Shown here: one piece after another, positions 31,669 to 42,900 of the stretch | Position numbering within the stretch: the first letter of the stretch is position 1 | Layout of the letters: every line of letters starts with the position of its first letter | Source: Cenococcum geophilum 1.58 | Taxonomy: Eukaryota; Ascomycota; Dothideomycetes; Gloniales; Gloniaceae | Direction: 5' to 3' | DNA length: 64,000 nt | NCBI GenBank assembly: GCA_001692895.1 | Contig: KV748176.1 | Location: forward strand, 4,121,092 to 4,185,091 | Translations under genes and position numbers: made by a program | The notes under the pieces: generated by a model | Databases searched by the model: none | What the model saw: the letters and a program-made list of their open reading frames with translations, nothing else | Told to the model about the DNA's origin: nothing

Positions 31669-33186
31669 ATGCCTAATACCTAAGTAAAGACCTACGGTAA
31701 GGAGCTAGCTAACCTAGCTAAGCTCTATACTAACAAATCCAAGTACAGCGGTAAAAACGATAACTTTAACTTTAAACTAACTATCTTTACGGACCTCTGT
31801 CAGAAGGCTGATATTCCTAAATAGGAATTTAACTAAGCCTATTCTACTATGCTGCGCGGCCTAGCCCTTAACTACTATTACACCAACCTTAAAAGCAACC
31901 CCCTTAGTGTCCCCTTTAATAAGCTATGTAAAGCTATACGTAACTACTTTAAAGGGCTAGAATATAAGCGTAATATCCTTACACAATGGAATGCGATTAA
32001 GTTACGGACCATAATTAATAAGAACACCGAAAAATCGACTATAAAGTGCCTATAAATTCTTATTAAAGACCTTTAGCACCTATAGCACGGCCTTAATACT
32101 AAGCTTCAAATAGACAACTTCCTGTATAATAAACTTATTACAGCCTACTAGGAAGTGGAACCCTATAAATACGCCTATTATAAGCCTGCAGACACCTTAA
32201 CTGGCCTTATTAATAATTTATGGTCCTCTATTATAACATACGAAGTCTTAAACCCGCTAGGTAGTACTTAAGCCTTTATTACGGACCTACAAAACCTATA
32301 AACTAACTTAAATACCTACTTTACGGACCGCCGCTACCGCTAGCAGTACCTGTACTAACTAAGTCCCACCTATAAACCTATAGTAACTCCTATATAAAAG
32401 TATACCCCTATAGACAAACCAGTTAGAAGTGCTTTATATATAGTAAGGAAGAATATTGGTTTATAAAATATACCTAGAAAGAACGTAATAAGTCTAAAAA
32501 GATATTTAACAATTAGATTAACTAGTTTATCTTAAACTATAAAGGAAAGGAAGTAAAGGAGTCTCTTAACAAGTTAATGGAAGCCCTTATAATTAACTTT
32601 AACTTAAATACTTAGGAATAGGAGACCTTAGAGACGTTCCTAACTACTTTTAGACCTTTTACGGACGGCTAAGCCTTTAATATCACAACCGTATTAGCTA
32701 ACCGCTCCTTTATACACTTAATCGCACCTAAAAACCAACCTATAGGTATACTTATTGGACCCATTATAGACACTATAGACTATAAACAGGACCTATTTAT
32801 ATATATCACTATAGAACGCTATACCCCTAAAGAATTCTATAGCGTTATAATCGATATAGGTGTTTCTAAGAAGTCTACTATAGGTTATGGATAATACCTT
32901 ATATATAAGACCACTATAAATATTAATATAAATATTAATACTATATAAACTGGGGCCGTAAACGTCTAATTCGGCATCGGCTTAACCGCATTAATTAAAT
33001 TAGTCGCAGTTAAGACTCTAATTAGCCTAGTTAACTTCTATACAGTAAAAGCAGATACCCCTTTTTTACTTTACCTTACGAATATAGATAGGTTATAGGT
33101 TTACTATAACAATATTATAAACACCTTAATTAGCCCCGTAACTGCCCTAGAAAACAAGTATATTACCCTACTAATTATATAATAAT
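31669..33186 (+). pseudogene. gag-protease-integrase 5' part of copia D
   Basis: ATG at 31669 (MPNT, then TYGKELANLAKLYTNKSKYSGKNDNF) begins a gag frame of the same broad copia type as family B. In-frame TAA/TAG replace Gln repeatedly. The frame continues past the protease (GVSKKSTIGYG) into ADTPFLLYLTNIDRL-like sequence and is cut by gypsy C at 33186. Confidence 0.82.
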
Positions 33187-33373
33187 TGTCACGGCACTAA
33201 CCTAACGCATACTGTTTTATACTATCTCGTACTATTTCCTATTATTGGCTAGCCCACTACTAGCGACTTAGCGGCCGGCCCTACTATTTGTATACAATAC
33301 CCCCTTTCCACCTTCTTCCCCTCTTTATACTATAACGTAGTTATTTAGTTTACTTTATTGCAGCACTATAACA
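33187..33373 (+). repeat. 5' LTR of gypsy C (187 bp)
   Basis: TGTCACGGCACTAACC...CACTATAACA, pairs with 60042-60228 over the whole length. All differences I checked are C/T or G/A. Confidence 0.93.
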
Positions 33374-33688
33374 GTTTATAGTATCTTTAATTTGCGCCCT
33401 ATCGCGATTACTAATTCCTTATACCCTAGCTAATTAACCTCCGCCCTAGAGCAATCGCGACCTATACGCGCCTCTACTAAAACTAATATATCCTTAGCAC
33501 AGTCCTAGAACAATCCTTAGTTTTTATCTAGCGCCTAAATAGGCGACACTAATAACGCTAAAATGGCCAAAATCTAAAACCCCCGCAACGTTTTTATAGA
33601 CCTCTTTATAGAGATATACCCTAATATCGCGTAGACAATCCGCCGCTTTCTACCGTACCCTAAGACCCTTAAGCCTAGTAAAGCTTAC

Positions 33689-33859
33689 TGTCGGTATAAC
33701 TCTCTTTATCAACGTGCACGAATATTACTTGTAGTGGTACGTATGCGGTGTTGAAGTTAGTAGTTGATTGTTGTTTAGAAGAAAGGGGTTGCTCTAAGGT
33801 TAGACAGTTAGTCTCGCTTTATAGTCCCGTGACTACGTTACGTAATTAATGTTCCGACA
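33689..33859 (-). repeat. 3' LTR of copia B (171 bp)
   Basis: Pairs with 39808-39978 along its whole length. About fifteen differences, all of them C/T or A/G. Confidence 0.92.
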
Positions 33860-33944
33860 CTAGAGCAACTCTAAAAAAAAGGCTAATCTATACTCCAAAG
33901 TTAAGTCTTCTAGACTACTTGTAACGTATACGCAATAGCGACTT

Positions 33945-34080
33945 TCTGCCAAATTCTGCTATAATACCGAATTCTACCAAATTCTACCGAACCTAACTTC
34001 TGCTAACTAATTAGGATTTTCCATCCCCAGGATAGAAAATCGCTATTGGCTTGCTTAGTACTAGCGCTAACGCTAAACTA
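33945..34080 (-). repeat. Mini-element P, copy 2 (in 3' untranslated part of copia B)
   Basis: The centre 34015-34041 is the 27-nt palindrome seen at 5103-5129, here with two mismatched arm positions. On the minus strand it is preceded by GCAAGCCAATAGC and followed by CTAATTAGTTAGCAGAAGTTAGG, homologous to the flanks of copy 1. It starts at the apparent stop of the B polyprotein and ends about 85 bp before the LTR. This copy has a longer arm with repeated AATTCTACC units (33977-33998). Confidence 0.75.
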
Positions 34081-37000
34081 AAGTTAAATCCATTTGCTTA
34101 ACCTACCCTACGGCCTATAATTTAACTTAATTTGTATTAATAAGCTATAATAGTGCTGTATAGGGCTTACCCTTTATTATAGCGTCCGTAGGGTTAGTAT
34201 CTCCATTAATTTACTTAACTTTAGTAATCTGTCTTCGTTTATAAGCTTAGCGAAGGCATATTATATTAATTATTAAGCGTTTCTCTTACGTAGTTTCTAG
34301 TTGGATAAGATAGTTATATAAAGACTTTAAATTAGTATAGAGAATAAGTAGTAAGTTAACCTATAAGACCTTATCTAGCGTAGATTTAATTATAGCGCCT
34401 ATATTAAAACTATACGCTATGCCGTATAACTCTAAGGCTAATACACTTCTAGTAACTTCTTTACACTTAATTAAGAACTAGTAGACGATATTTGCCTTAT
34501 TTAAGGCGTCTGCTAGTATAAGTATATAGCTAATTTATGAAGATAAGTCCTTATTATTAGTAAAGGAAGCGTTTATAAATACTAGGAGTTATAAGGTGTT
34601 AACGTCTAGCTTAATAAACTTTAGGCCTCTATTTATATTCTTAATCTACCAGCTTAATTGCTTATTAAGACTCTTTATATTATCTTTAACTAGGTTAATT
34701 ACCTAGGTAGTAAAAAATAGGTTAAATAAGGCCTCTAGCTAATAGACTAAGGCGATATAGGCTCCTCTAGCGTGTTAAGCGATATACTAGTCCTTTAGTA
34801 TAAGTAGGCTATACGTAACTCCTCTAGAGCTAGTGCTGTCTACTAGCGTAGTATTAACTACACTAAGGTTCTTACACTGGCGCTTTTGCGTTAGCGTAAT
34901 ACTTTTATCTTATATTAATTAAATAAGTCCTCCATTAAACTTAATTGGTATATTAGTGGCTAATTACTCTCGCTCCTTAGCCATAAATTTAGCCTTATAT
35001 AGTTTGCTTTATTTAGCCTCTATAAAGGTATTATCTGCGAGGAATAGTATATTATTAGTCTATAGGCCGACGATTCTAAAAGGCTTATTACTATAGAGTA
35101 AGCAAGGGTTGTATATAGACTAGTCCATTTACAGCTAATTAATATAGTGTAAATAGTAGGTCTTAAACCAGTAGTTCCTAGCTTTAGGTACTTTATAAAG
35201 TGGCTTTATAACCTTTAGAACGGAGTTTATATTAATTCCTAATTGTTTATTTAGCTTATATAGTGGTTATACGTAGAACTCGCGGTTTAGGTTCGTAGTA
35301 GACTAAATATAGGCTTATAAGATATCTTAAAGGTAGAGTTATATCTATAGTAGCATAGCAGCAATATAGAGAATTAGCCGCTGGCTAACTTATTAAATTA
35401 TTAGTAACTAAGTAAGGACCAGCTCTTTCTCTAAGTCATTATAGGCCTATACGATAAGTCGTGATTTCTTAAAGGCTTTATTGGTTCCCTTATTCTTAAT
35501 CTTATTAATAAACCGTAAATTAAAGAGTCTGACCCCCTTTAGTATATTGTATAGTTTAATAATCTTAAAGACGCCTTTTTTAAGTAGGCCTATGACCTCC
35601 TTTTATCGTAAAGCGCTAAATTGGGTGTTGCTATCGTTCTATAAGTAAATAGTAGTGCCAGCTATATCTGCGGTATTATCGTCCTATAAGTAGATAGCAA
35701 TATCTATAATATCCATAATATCCGCAATATTACCCGTAAAAGCGTCTATATCTATTATAGCATCCGTAATAGTTATATCTATAATGGCCGTAAGTAATAG
35801 GTATTTACGGGGGCGACCTCTACCTCGCTTTGGCGGTAGCTATAGTTTAGCCTTAGGTAATAATTGAGGTTTAGCTAGTAAAGGTACTGGTTTATCTAAT
35901 TTGGCAGACTCTTATGGTTCGACTAGGTCTTATAGGTCTAGTAAATAAAGTTTTACAACTATAGAGCGGAAGGTCGTAGGCCTATTTAGTAGCTTTATGG
36001 TATAGGTCTCGCCGTTAACGGTAAGTAGTATATATAGTCCGTTCCAATAACTACTTTAATTAGTATTGCCTTTTCTCTAGACTAAGACAGGCGAACTAGG
36101 TAGAAGGCCGTAAATAGCGTTAGTTTATAGTCCATTTCGCATATTAAGAGCATTAATAATCTATCGTTTAGCTTATAGCTTTTAGATTTCCACTATTGCT
36201 TTCTTAATAGCCGCAGCTTATTGTATAACTAAAGGTAATAGTGCGTCCAATTTAACCATTTAGGGGTAGGCTCTAAAGATTAGGAGTGTAGGGACTAGGC
36301 CTTCTAGGCCGGCCGCGTTATTAATGGCTTTAAAGGCTATTTATAGGGCTATCTCCTTACTAATTTTAGGGATTTTAGTTATAATGATTTAGTAGGCTTA
36401 TCGTAGCGGGCTATAGTAGCGTTCTACCATTCTAATAGAATTATGTGATTCGACTAGAACCAACTTTATAGTTGCTTCTATAGTAGCTATATAGTGCTTA
36501 AACTCCTTACTAATAAAGTTCTTCTTAGCGTCTGTAGTGATTAAGTCTAATAGTCCTAAATAGCTATTAATCTAGCACATTTAAAGAACGTCCTAAGTAT
36601 ACTTAGCGCTGATGTCTTGTAGCTATCTATTAGCTTAAAATTAAGTTGCTTTATTAACTATATATAGTAGGGAGGAGCCGCTAATATATATAATGTCGAC
36701 GATAATATTATAATTAAAATTAACGTTGTTTTATAAGGTAAAGCGAAATCTACCTAGGGGTCTACTAAACTTCTAGCAGTAGTGGCAGAGTCTAGTTAGT
36801 TCTTTAATAGCAGATCTATTAGTATCGTGGCCATGGCTAGCCTTATTAAGAAGCTTTTATAGTTTATTAACTAACGGGTAACCAAATCAATGGTGTAGAC
36901 GTCGTAGTTCTACGTTAGTTAAGTAGCAAGGGTTTATATTAAAAGACTCGACTAAATAAGACTATAGGGAGAAGCTCTATAGGAGAAATAGGTGGCTAAA

Positions 37001-39241
37001 TCGTCTAACTACTGGCACCTTTTTAGTGCGAGTAATAATGACGTTTTTTAGGTTATCGTATTTAATATAGAGTCTATCTATATCTGCTAAGCAAAGTAGG
37101 AAAAGAGTATCTGCTTTAATAATATAGAATTATACCTTGCCTATAGGGCTGTTAATGTCTATAGTTCCAATAGACGTAGAGGCTCCAATCCCGAATTAGA
37201 TAGTTACTTAGCCCTTAGTTAACGTGTTAAGACTTACGGACTTATTTACGGCCTATAGAGCTTAGAATTAACTATAGCTAGCTATAGACTTACGTAAAGC
37301 ACCTATATCGATTATAATTCCCATAAAGACCGTTAAGGTGTATTATGACGCTATAGCTATAGCCATACTGTAGGCAAATAGGTCGGTCTCCGTGTGAGGT
37401 TCTGTGGTAGACTTTATAGTAAGTTCTAAAGCCGTAAGCAGGTGTGTATAAGCCTTATTAGCTAGCTCTACGCTTATAGAGGTTGCTTTCTCCATAGTAA
37501 GTGTTCTAAAGGTAGTAATATAGGTAAAACTATTATTAGGTTCTCCAGCATCGCTTTTAGAGTTATTAGCGTCTTATATATAGGCTTTAAAGTCTAAATT
37601 ATTATCTTTATCTCTTTCGCAAGCAGCGACGTATTGCTTGAAGTGGTTATTAAAGTTGCCCTTATTACGGCCCTTAATATTAATAAAGCGTCTCTTATAG
37701 TTATCTCTGGACCGATTACGCTCCTCCTCTATATATTTCCACGAATAGTAGTCCTCCTTCTTATAGACATAACACTTGGCCTTTAGTCTGCCATTGGTTC
37801 TATAAGAGCGATTACTGCCGTAGCGATTAGTGTTTTGGTCTCGACTTTAGTCATTTTAATAGTAGCGTCAATCCGTAAAAAAGGCTTGGTAAGACGGTCT
37901 TATTAAGGCCTATAAGGGGTGTTCTTTTTCCTATATAATAATAGAGGATTATAGCTTACTAATTAACTAAGAAAGGTCTTCTAAGGGGTTAGAGATAGCG
38001 ATATGGCATACTAGTACTTCCTGGTAAGTGGTAACTAACTTATTTATAAGAATGCGGTTTATATAGAAGTCTAGGTATAGTCTATAACGTTGCTTTAGTA
38101 GTTTATCTATAAGCAGTTAGAAGTTCTAATAGATTAACTTATTAGGGTTCTCGTCTATAACTTCTTAAAGGGTTATACTGTTCCACTCCGTAAGGTTCTT
38201 ACGGTAGTATTTTAGCCCTTTAAAGAACTGTCGTATGTGGTTATAGGCTTTAGTAAAAGGTCTTAACTTAAGGTTGCTGTTGTAGTAGTGGTCCTAAGTA
38301 AGCCCTTTTAGCATACTAGGGAATGCTACTGTGTAGCCTTCTAGTAGTAAGCCAGATCTCTTACAGATGTTATAAAAGATGGTTAACTTGAAGTTAAAGC
38401 TATCACTAACTCTATTATACTTTTGGTTGTCTATGTAGATCTTTATAATTATAGCTACCTCTTTACTATATCTAGGTCCTTATCTAGGTCCTTACTCTAC
38501 ACTAGGCACAGCTAGTTTAGGTAGTGTATATATATATAGCTGCTGCGGTTACTACGGCTGCTATAGCTGCTATAATTGCTGTTTTTTTGGCCATAGCAGT
38601 TAGTCGATAAGAGCGTGGATTTAGTTGTAATTAGAGGATTAAGGACTAGGAGGAGTAGTAGGGGTAGCGGGGGCAGTAATTGGAGTAGCTGGCGGTGCAG
38701 CGGTAGGAGTAGATCTGGGGGGGGTAGTAGGGGTAGTGGGGGCAGCAACCGGAGTAGCTGGTGGTGCAGTAATTAGAGTAGCTAGCAGTACAGCAATTAG
38801 AGTAGCTGGTGGTGCAGCGAGCTTATCTAGGGTCGCATTAAGTCGGTCTTGCAGAGCTATAGTAATTATTAGCTTAATATTATTAAGGGCTAGACCAATC
38901 TCTTTGTCTATCCATTCGTGAAACTCTTCTTTATTAGCGACGTCCGTTAGTACCTTACCAAGGGAGTATCTCTTATCTTACTTAACAATATATACTCCTC
39001 TCTTAACTAGGTATTTACGGATTCCCATTCTAGTATTAGATTGTACTTGTGTAAAGATCTCTAGCATAAAGTCCTTAAAGTCTTCTTAAAACACTGTCCA
39101 TAATAAAGAGTCTGTAAGGTTAGATTATATATATAGGTGTATTTTAGTCTCCATATACTCCGCTAGATCGTTATCTATAGCCGTCTCTAAGTTAATTCCA
39201 TTGCCGTATTTAGCAATTCTTTCCTTTTAGTTAATTTCCAT
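34080..39241 (-). pseudogene. gag-pol remnant of copia B
   Basis: Gag starts at ATG 39241 (MEIN, then stop, KERIAKYGNGINLETAIDNDLAEYME). A Pro/Thr-rich linker of tandem units (38640-38830) follows. The knuckle, protease, integrase, RT and RNase H are all recognisable in one direction, though frames shift and TAG/TAA are frequent. The C-terminal motif (NPTDAIIKGKPYTALLQLINTN) resembles the end of the copia D polyprotein, so B and D are related families with different LTRs. Confidence 0.88.
38640..38830 (-). repeat. Low-complexity Pro/Ala/Thr-coding tandem repeat in gag of copia B
   Basis: GGAGTAGCTGG(T/C)GGTGCAG-type units of about 30 bp recur 5-6 times and read APPATPI/TTPTTPP on the minus strand. 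They form a gag linker and produce false frames at 38512-38748 (minus) and 38736-38921 (plus). Confidence 0.7.
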
Positions 39242-39263
39242 ATTGTCGTGTTTTCGTGTATTT

Positions 39264-39405
39264 GGTTTAAGGTTAAGTAGAGGTTCTAGAGGTTTAAGTT
39301 TAAGGTTAAGGTTTAAGGTTGGGGTTGAGGTTAAGGTTAAGGTCGAGGTTAAGGGTTGTGTTAAGGTCAGGGGTGTGGTCGAGGTTAAGGTTAAGGGTGT
39401 AAAGG
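39264..39405 (-). repeat. Degenerate GGTTAA-type array in leader of copia B
   Basis: About twenty irregular units of GGTTAA/GGTTTAA/GGTCGA occupy 140 bp on the plus strand. They resemble telomere repeats (TTAGGG) in composition but not in exact unit. They lie in the untranslated leader just upstream of the gag start, and the flanking retroelement context explains them as leader repeats. Confidence 0.75.
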
Positions 39406-39472
39406 TATATACGTGTCCTATCGACAAATCTACAGTTCTTAGATACTGTAGATAATTCTTAGTAGAGATATA

Positions 39473-39768
39473 GTCCTCTAGGCGATCTAACGCGTTAATA
39501 GTTAAGTTAATACGTGGTTTCGAGCTTTGAGGGTCCTCTAGGCGATCTAGCGCATTAGTGAGCTGATACGTGGTCTCGAGCTTTAAGGATAACGTAGCTC
39601 TCTTTGAGTAAAGATACGGTTCTCTAGGCAATCTGACGCGTTAGCAGTTAAGCTAATACGTGGTTTTAAGCTTTAAGGGTAACGTAGTTTTCTCCTTTAA
39701 CTAAAATAGGGTAATAGCTCTGCGATTTAACGCGTTAGCAGTTAAGCCAATATATAGTTTTAAGCTTT
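39473..39768 (-). repeat. Four imperfect tandem repeats (60-100 bp) in leader of copia B
   Basis: Each unit contains CTAGGCGATCTAACGCGTTAG, then AATACGTGGTTT and CGAGCTTT(A/G)AGGGT. Four units start near 39473, 39534, 39621 and 39718. Between-unit changes are mostly transitions plus spacer indels. Confidence 0.75.
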
Positions 39769-39807
39769 ACTATTACGTATTTCCTAATTTATACGTCTAC
39801 TAATTAG

Positions 39808-39978
39808 TGTTAGTATAACTCTCTTTATTAACGTGCACGAATATTACTTATAGTGGTACGTATGCGGTATTAAAGTTAGTAGTTGATTGTTATCTAAAAG
39901 AAAGGGGTTGCTCCAAGGTCAGACAGTTAGTCTCGCTTCGTAGTCCCGTGACTACGTCACGTGATTAATGTTCCGACA
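39808..39978 (-). repeat. 5' LTR of copia B (171 bp)
   Basis: On the minus strand reads TGTCGGAACATTAATC...ACTAACA. Identical in length to the partner at 33689-33859. Confidence 0.92.
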
Positions 39979-42900
39979 CTTACCTTATCCTTATTAACTA
40001 TACCAATAAGTTCCTTAATAATATTAAAGTAGGACTATAGTGTATATATAATATAAACACCGCCAATAAAAAAGCTAATAAAAACCTTAGTACCNTTATC
40101 GCTTTTTAGATAGGAACTATTAACTCCTAGGTAAAGACTATTACTATTTTAAAATAATTAACCCCTATAATAATAGTAGTAACTTAGTAGAAAAAACGGA
40201 GATCTAAAGACCCGCTAATATTTAGCGGAAAAGGCACCCTACTAAAATAATAAGCTAATTTTAAGACCTAGCATATTAAAATTAAGGGAGTCTTTAACTA
40301 GAACTAGGACTACTTTAATATAGTTTAGTCCTAGATCCTTTATATTTTAAACATACTAGAGGACAAGGCCTATAAGTTTATTAAGTAAGGCCTAGAGCTT
40401 ATATACAAGAACCTAAATAATATATTTATATAGAAATGGCCTATTAAGGAAAATATGCTTAAAGACCTTACTGCCTATTATAAGGTCCTTAATATAACCT
40501 AAGTTATAAAGAATAAGCTTAACCATTTCCCCTAGGGCAAGCATAATTACTAGTTTTAGAAGGGAGAGCTTAATAAGCTAATAGTTCGCGCTAAAAAGAT
40601 AGATAAATAAAAGGTAGACCTACTTTAAAAGTTTATCTCTCTAAAGATAGAAGAGCTGGTACTTAGACTTGCCTATAAAATTAATAATAGTAACTATATA
40701 GGTTAGAGTAAGCAGATAGATGTGTTTGCTAAAAACCTTATAAACTATACATACTAAGCTAACCTTAAGAAGAACGCTAACTACCGCCTACCTGCCTAAG
40801 CCTTTGCCCCTATATTAACCCTAACCTTAGTAGTAACTAGAGAACCTATAGACCTTAATAGAATCTTAGATACGGAGCGTAAGCGCCGCGTTAATAATAG
40901 ACTATACCTTACCTATAGCCTACCCGGCCATTAAAAGGATGCCTATAACCCCGCTAAGATAGTAAACTTAGTCCTAATACTACCCTATTAAACGACGCGA
41001 ACTAATAATCGCGGACGCGGTGATTATAAAGTCTATTATAGACGCGGCGACCGCGGAGCCTATTATAGCCGCGGCAGACAACCCCCCCCCTTTAACCTTA
41101 TAGCTTAGTTACTTTAAACCATACCCTATATAGGAGCCCAACCCGTTAACAACGCCTAGTATTAGCGACTTTACGCTAGCGAATACAAATACAGCTATAT
41201 TATTAGTAAGGTATTATCTTTTTATACCCTAACTAAAACTAAAACCGATACCGCTAGCTAGACGGACACTGAACTACCCTATTAAGACAGCCCCGTACCC
41301 TAGTTGTTAAAAAGTAAACCCTTAGACTAAGTCGTGTTTAAGGGTCTAAACTATATAAGGAGGAAGACGAGAAGATTAGGTCCCTATTACTAGATTAATT
41401 AATTCTTTCTATTAGTAAACTGCTACTTAATCTTAAATTAGCAAATAGTAATAAGAAATTAATCCTTATTTAAACCTAACTCTCCTTATTATATAACCTA
41501 TACCCCTAAGTTTATATTAATATAGTAAGCCTAGTGAACTCCGGTAGTACTATAATGGCATTTATTAATGTAGAGTCTATTATAAGAAAGTATAATATTA
41601 TAACTAAGAAGCTACTGGCACCTAGGCCACTGCGCCTCGCAGATAATATTTTAACTTTACTTATTACAGACTACTTTACCACCTAAATATTAATTGGCCT
41701 CTATACTAAAGCTATACTCTTTTTTATTACTAAACTCTCGCCCGCTACCCTAATTATCCTAGGTATACCCTAGCTTTAGAAGTATAAGCCCTGTCCTAGC
41801 TTTAGGAAACTTAAAATCTATTTTAACTTAGACTACTACTCTAGGTACTGCCTTCCGTAGGGGATAACCGACGTTAATAGGGACGCCCTATATGGATATT
41901 TAGTACTACTAAGCTTAGTGCCTAGGACTATATATAAAGCCCTAATAGTAGAAGACGTTCCTAATAAAAAGGAGCCTATATAGCTGCAAAGAAACGAGAT
42001 AGTAGAAGACTAGACTACCCTAGTACTTAAGACTAAAATAACGGGCTAGCCAGCCCTACCGAGACCAAGGAAGAAGGTCTGCTTTACGCTGCTACTACTA
42101 AAAATCTAACCCCAATATAGGCACTATTTAAACCCTAGCCGCCCAGCCTAATACCTAAAACTAAGCCATATACTATATACGCACACTATAGCTCGCGTTA
42201 TAGTAAGGACTAGCTATAGAACTACTAAGACCCGGATAATAGAAACCGCGCCACTATAACGCCTAACCTTATACCCATCTCCCGCGTATACCGTATAGGG
42301 CCGCCGCCTTATTTCCGCCCCCCTGGGCTAACTAAGCTGTATTAGCCTAGCCGTAGCACTAAAGAACTAGATACGCCCTAACCTGGACAATATCAAATGT
42401 TACGGCTCCGTAACGGATCTAGTTAGGGGGCTCGCTTGAGCCTTGGCAAATGTATATAGACGTGTCCTTTTCCACCTTCTGCTCCTTATCTTGATATCCG
42501 GGTCTATAGACATTCCAATTATACAGGCTTGCATACGTTCTAAACGGCGCTCGTGCCTCGATTAACTGAGTCGCTATGACATTAAATATACTTATATTAT
42601 TAATTTTACCTAGTTCTATAAGTGGGGAGGCGTAAAGGTAATAAGGATCTATATAGCGGAGCTAGTAGAACTAGTTAAATAAGATAAGTACTAATAGCTA
42701 CTTAAAGAGCTGCCTATAGGCCTAATAGAAGTACTAAACCTATTAAAAAGGTCTTTCCGCTAGCTAGTAGAAGGCGACTATACAATAAAGGAAGCCCGTA
42801 AAGTGCTCCCCCCCTATTTCTATAACTTCCTTAAGATAAATCTAAAAACTAAACCTAAGCTTTTATATCGGAAGATAGTCAACACTAATATTAAAAAATT

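Larger units (their letters stand above)
33689..39978 (-). mobile_element. Ty1/copia element B, nested in gag of gypsy C
   Basis: 171-bp LTRs at 33689-33859 (3') and 39808-39978 (5') differ only by transitions. They are flanked by perfect CTTAC duplications (33684-33688, 39979-39983) that rejoin the gag frame of C. On the minus strand: repetitive leader (39260-39770), gag from 39241, CCHC knuckle (KCYVYKKEDYYSWK, near 37760), protease (IIIDIGA near 37310), integrase (about 36900-36100, including C-Y-C and GRFRFTL near 36760), RT (TNNILFLADN near 35050) and RNase H (TNLKSLYNYLIQLE near 34340). Mini-element P lies between the coding end and the 3' LTR. Confidence 0.93.

Noticed and set aside
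39264..39405. Internal telomere array
   Set aside because: The unit is irregular GGTTAA rather than TTAGGG, and it lies wholly within the leader of a bounded retroelement with intact TSDs.
40095..40095. Ambiguous base n as a biological feature
   Set aside because: A single uncalled base inside the gypsy C gag remnant. A sequencing or assembly ambiguity with no consequence for annotation.
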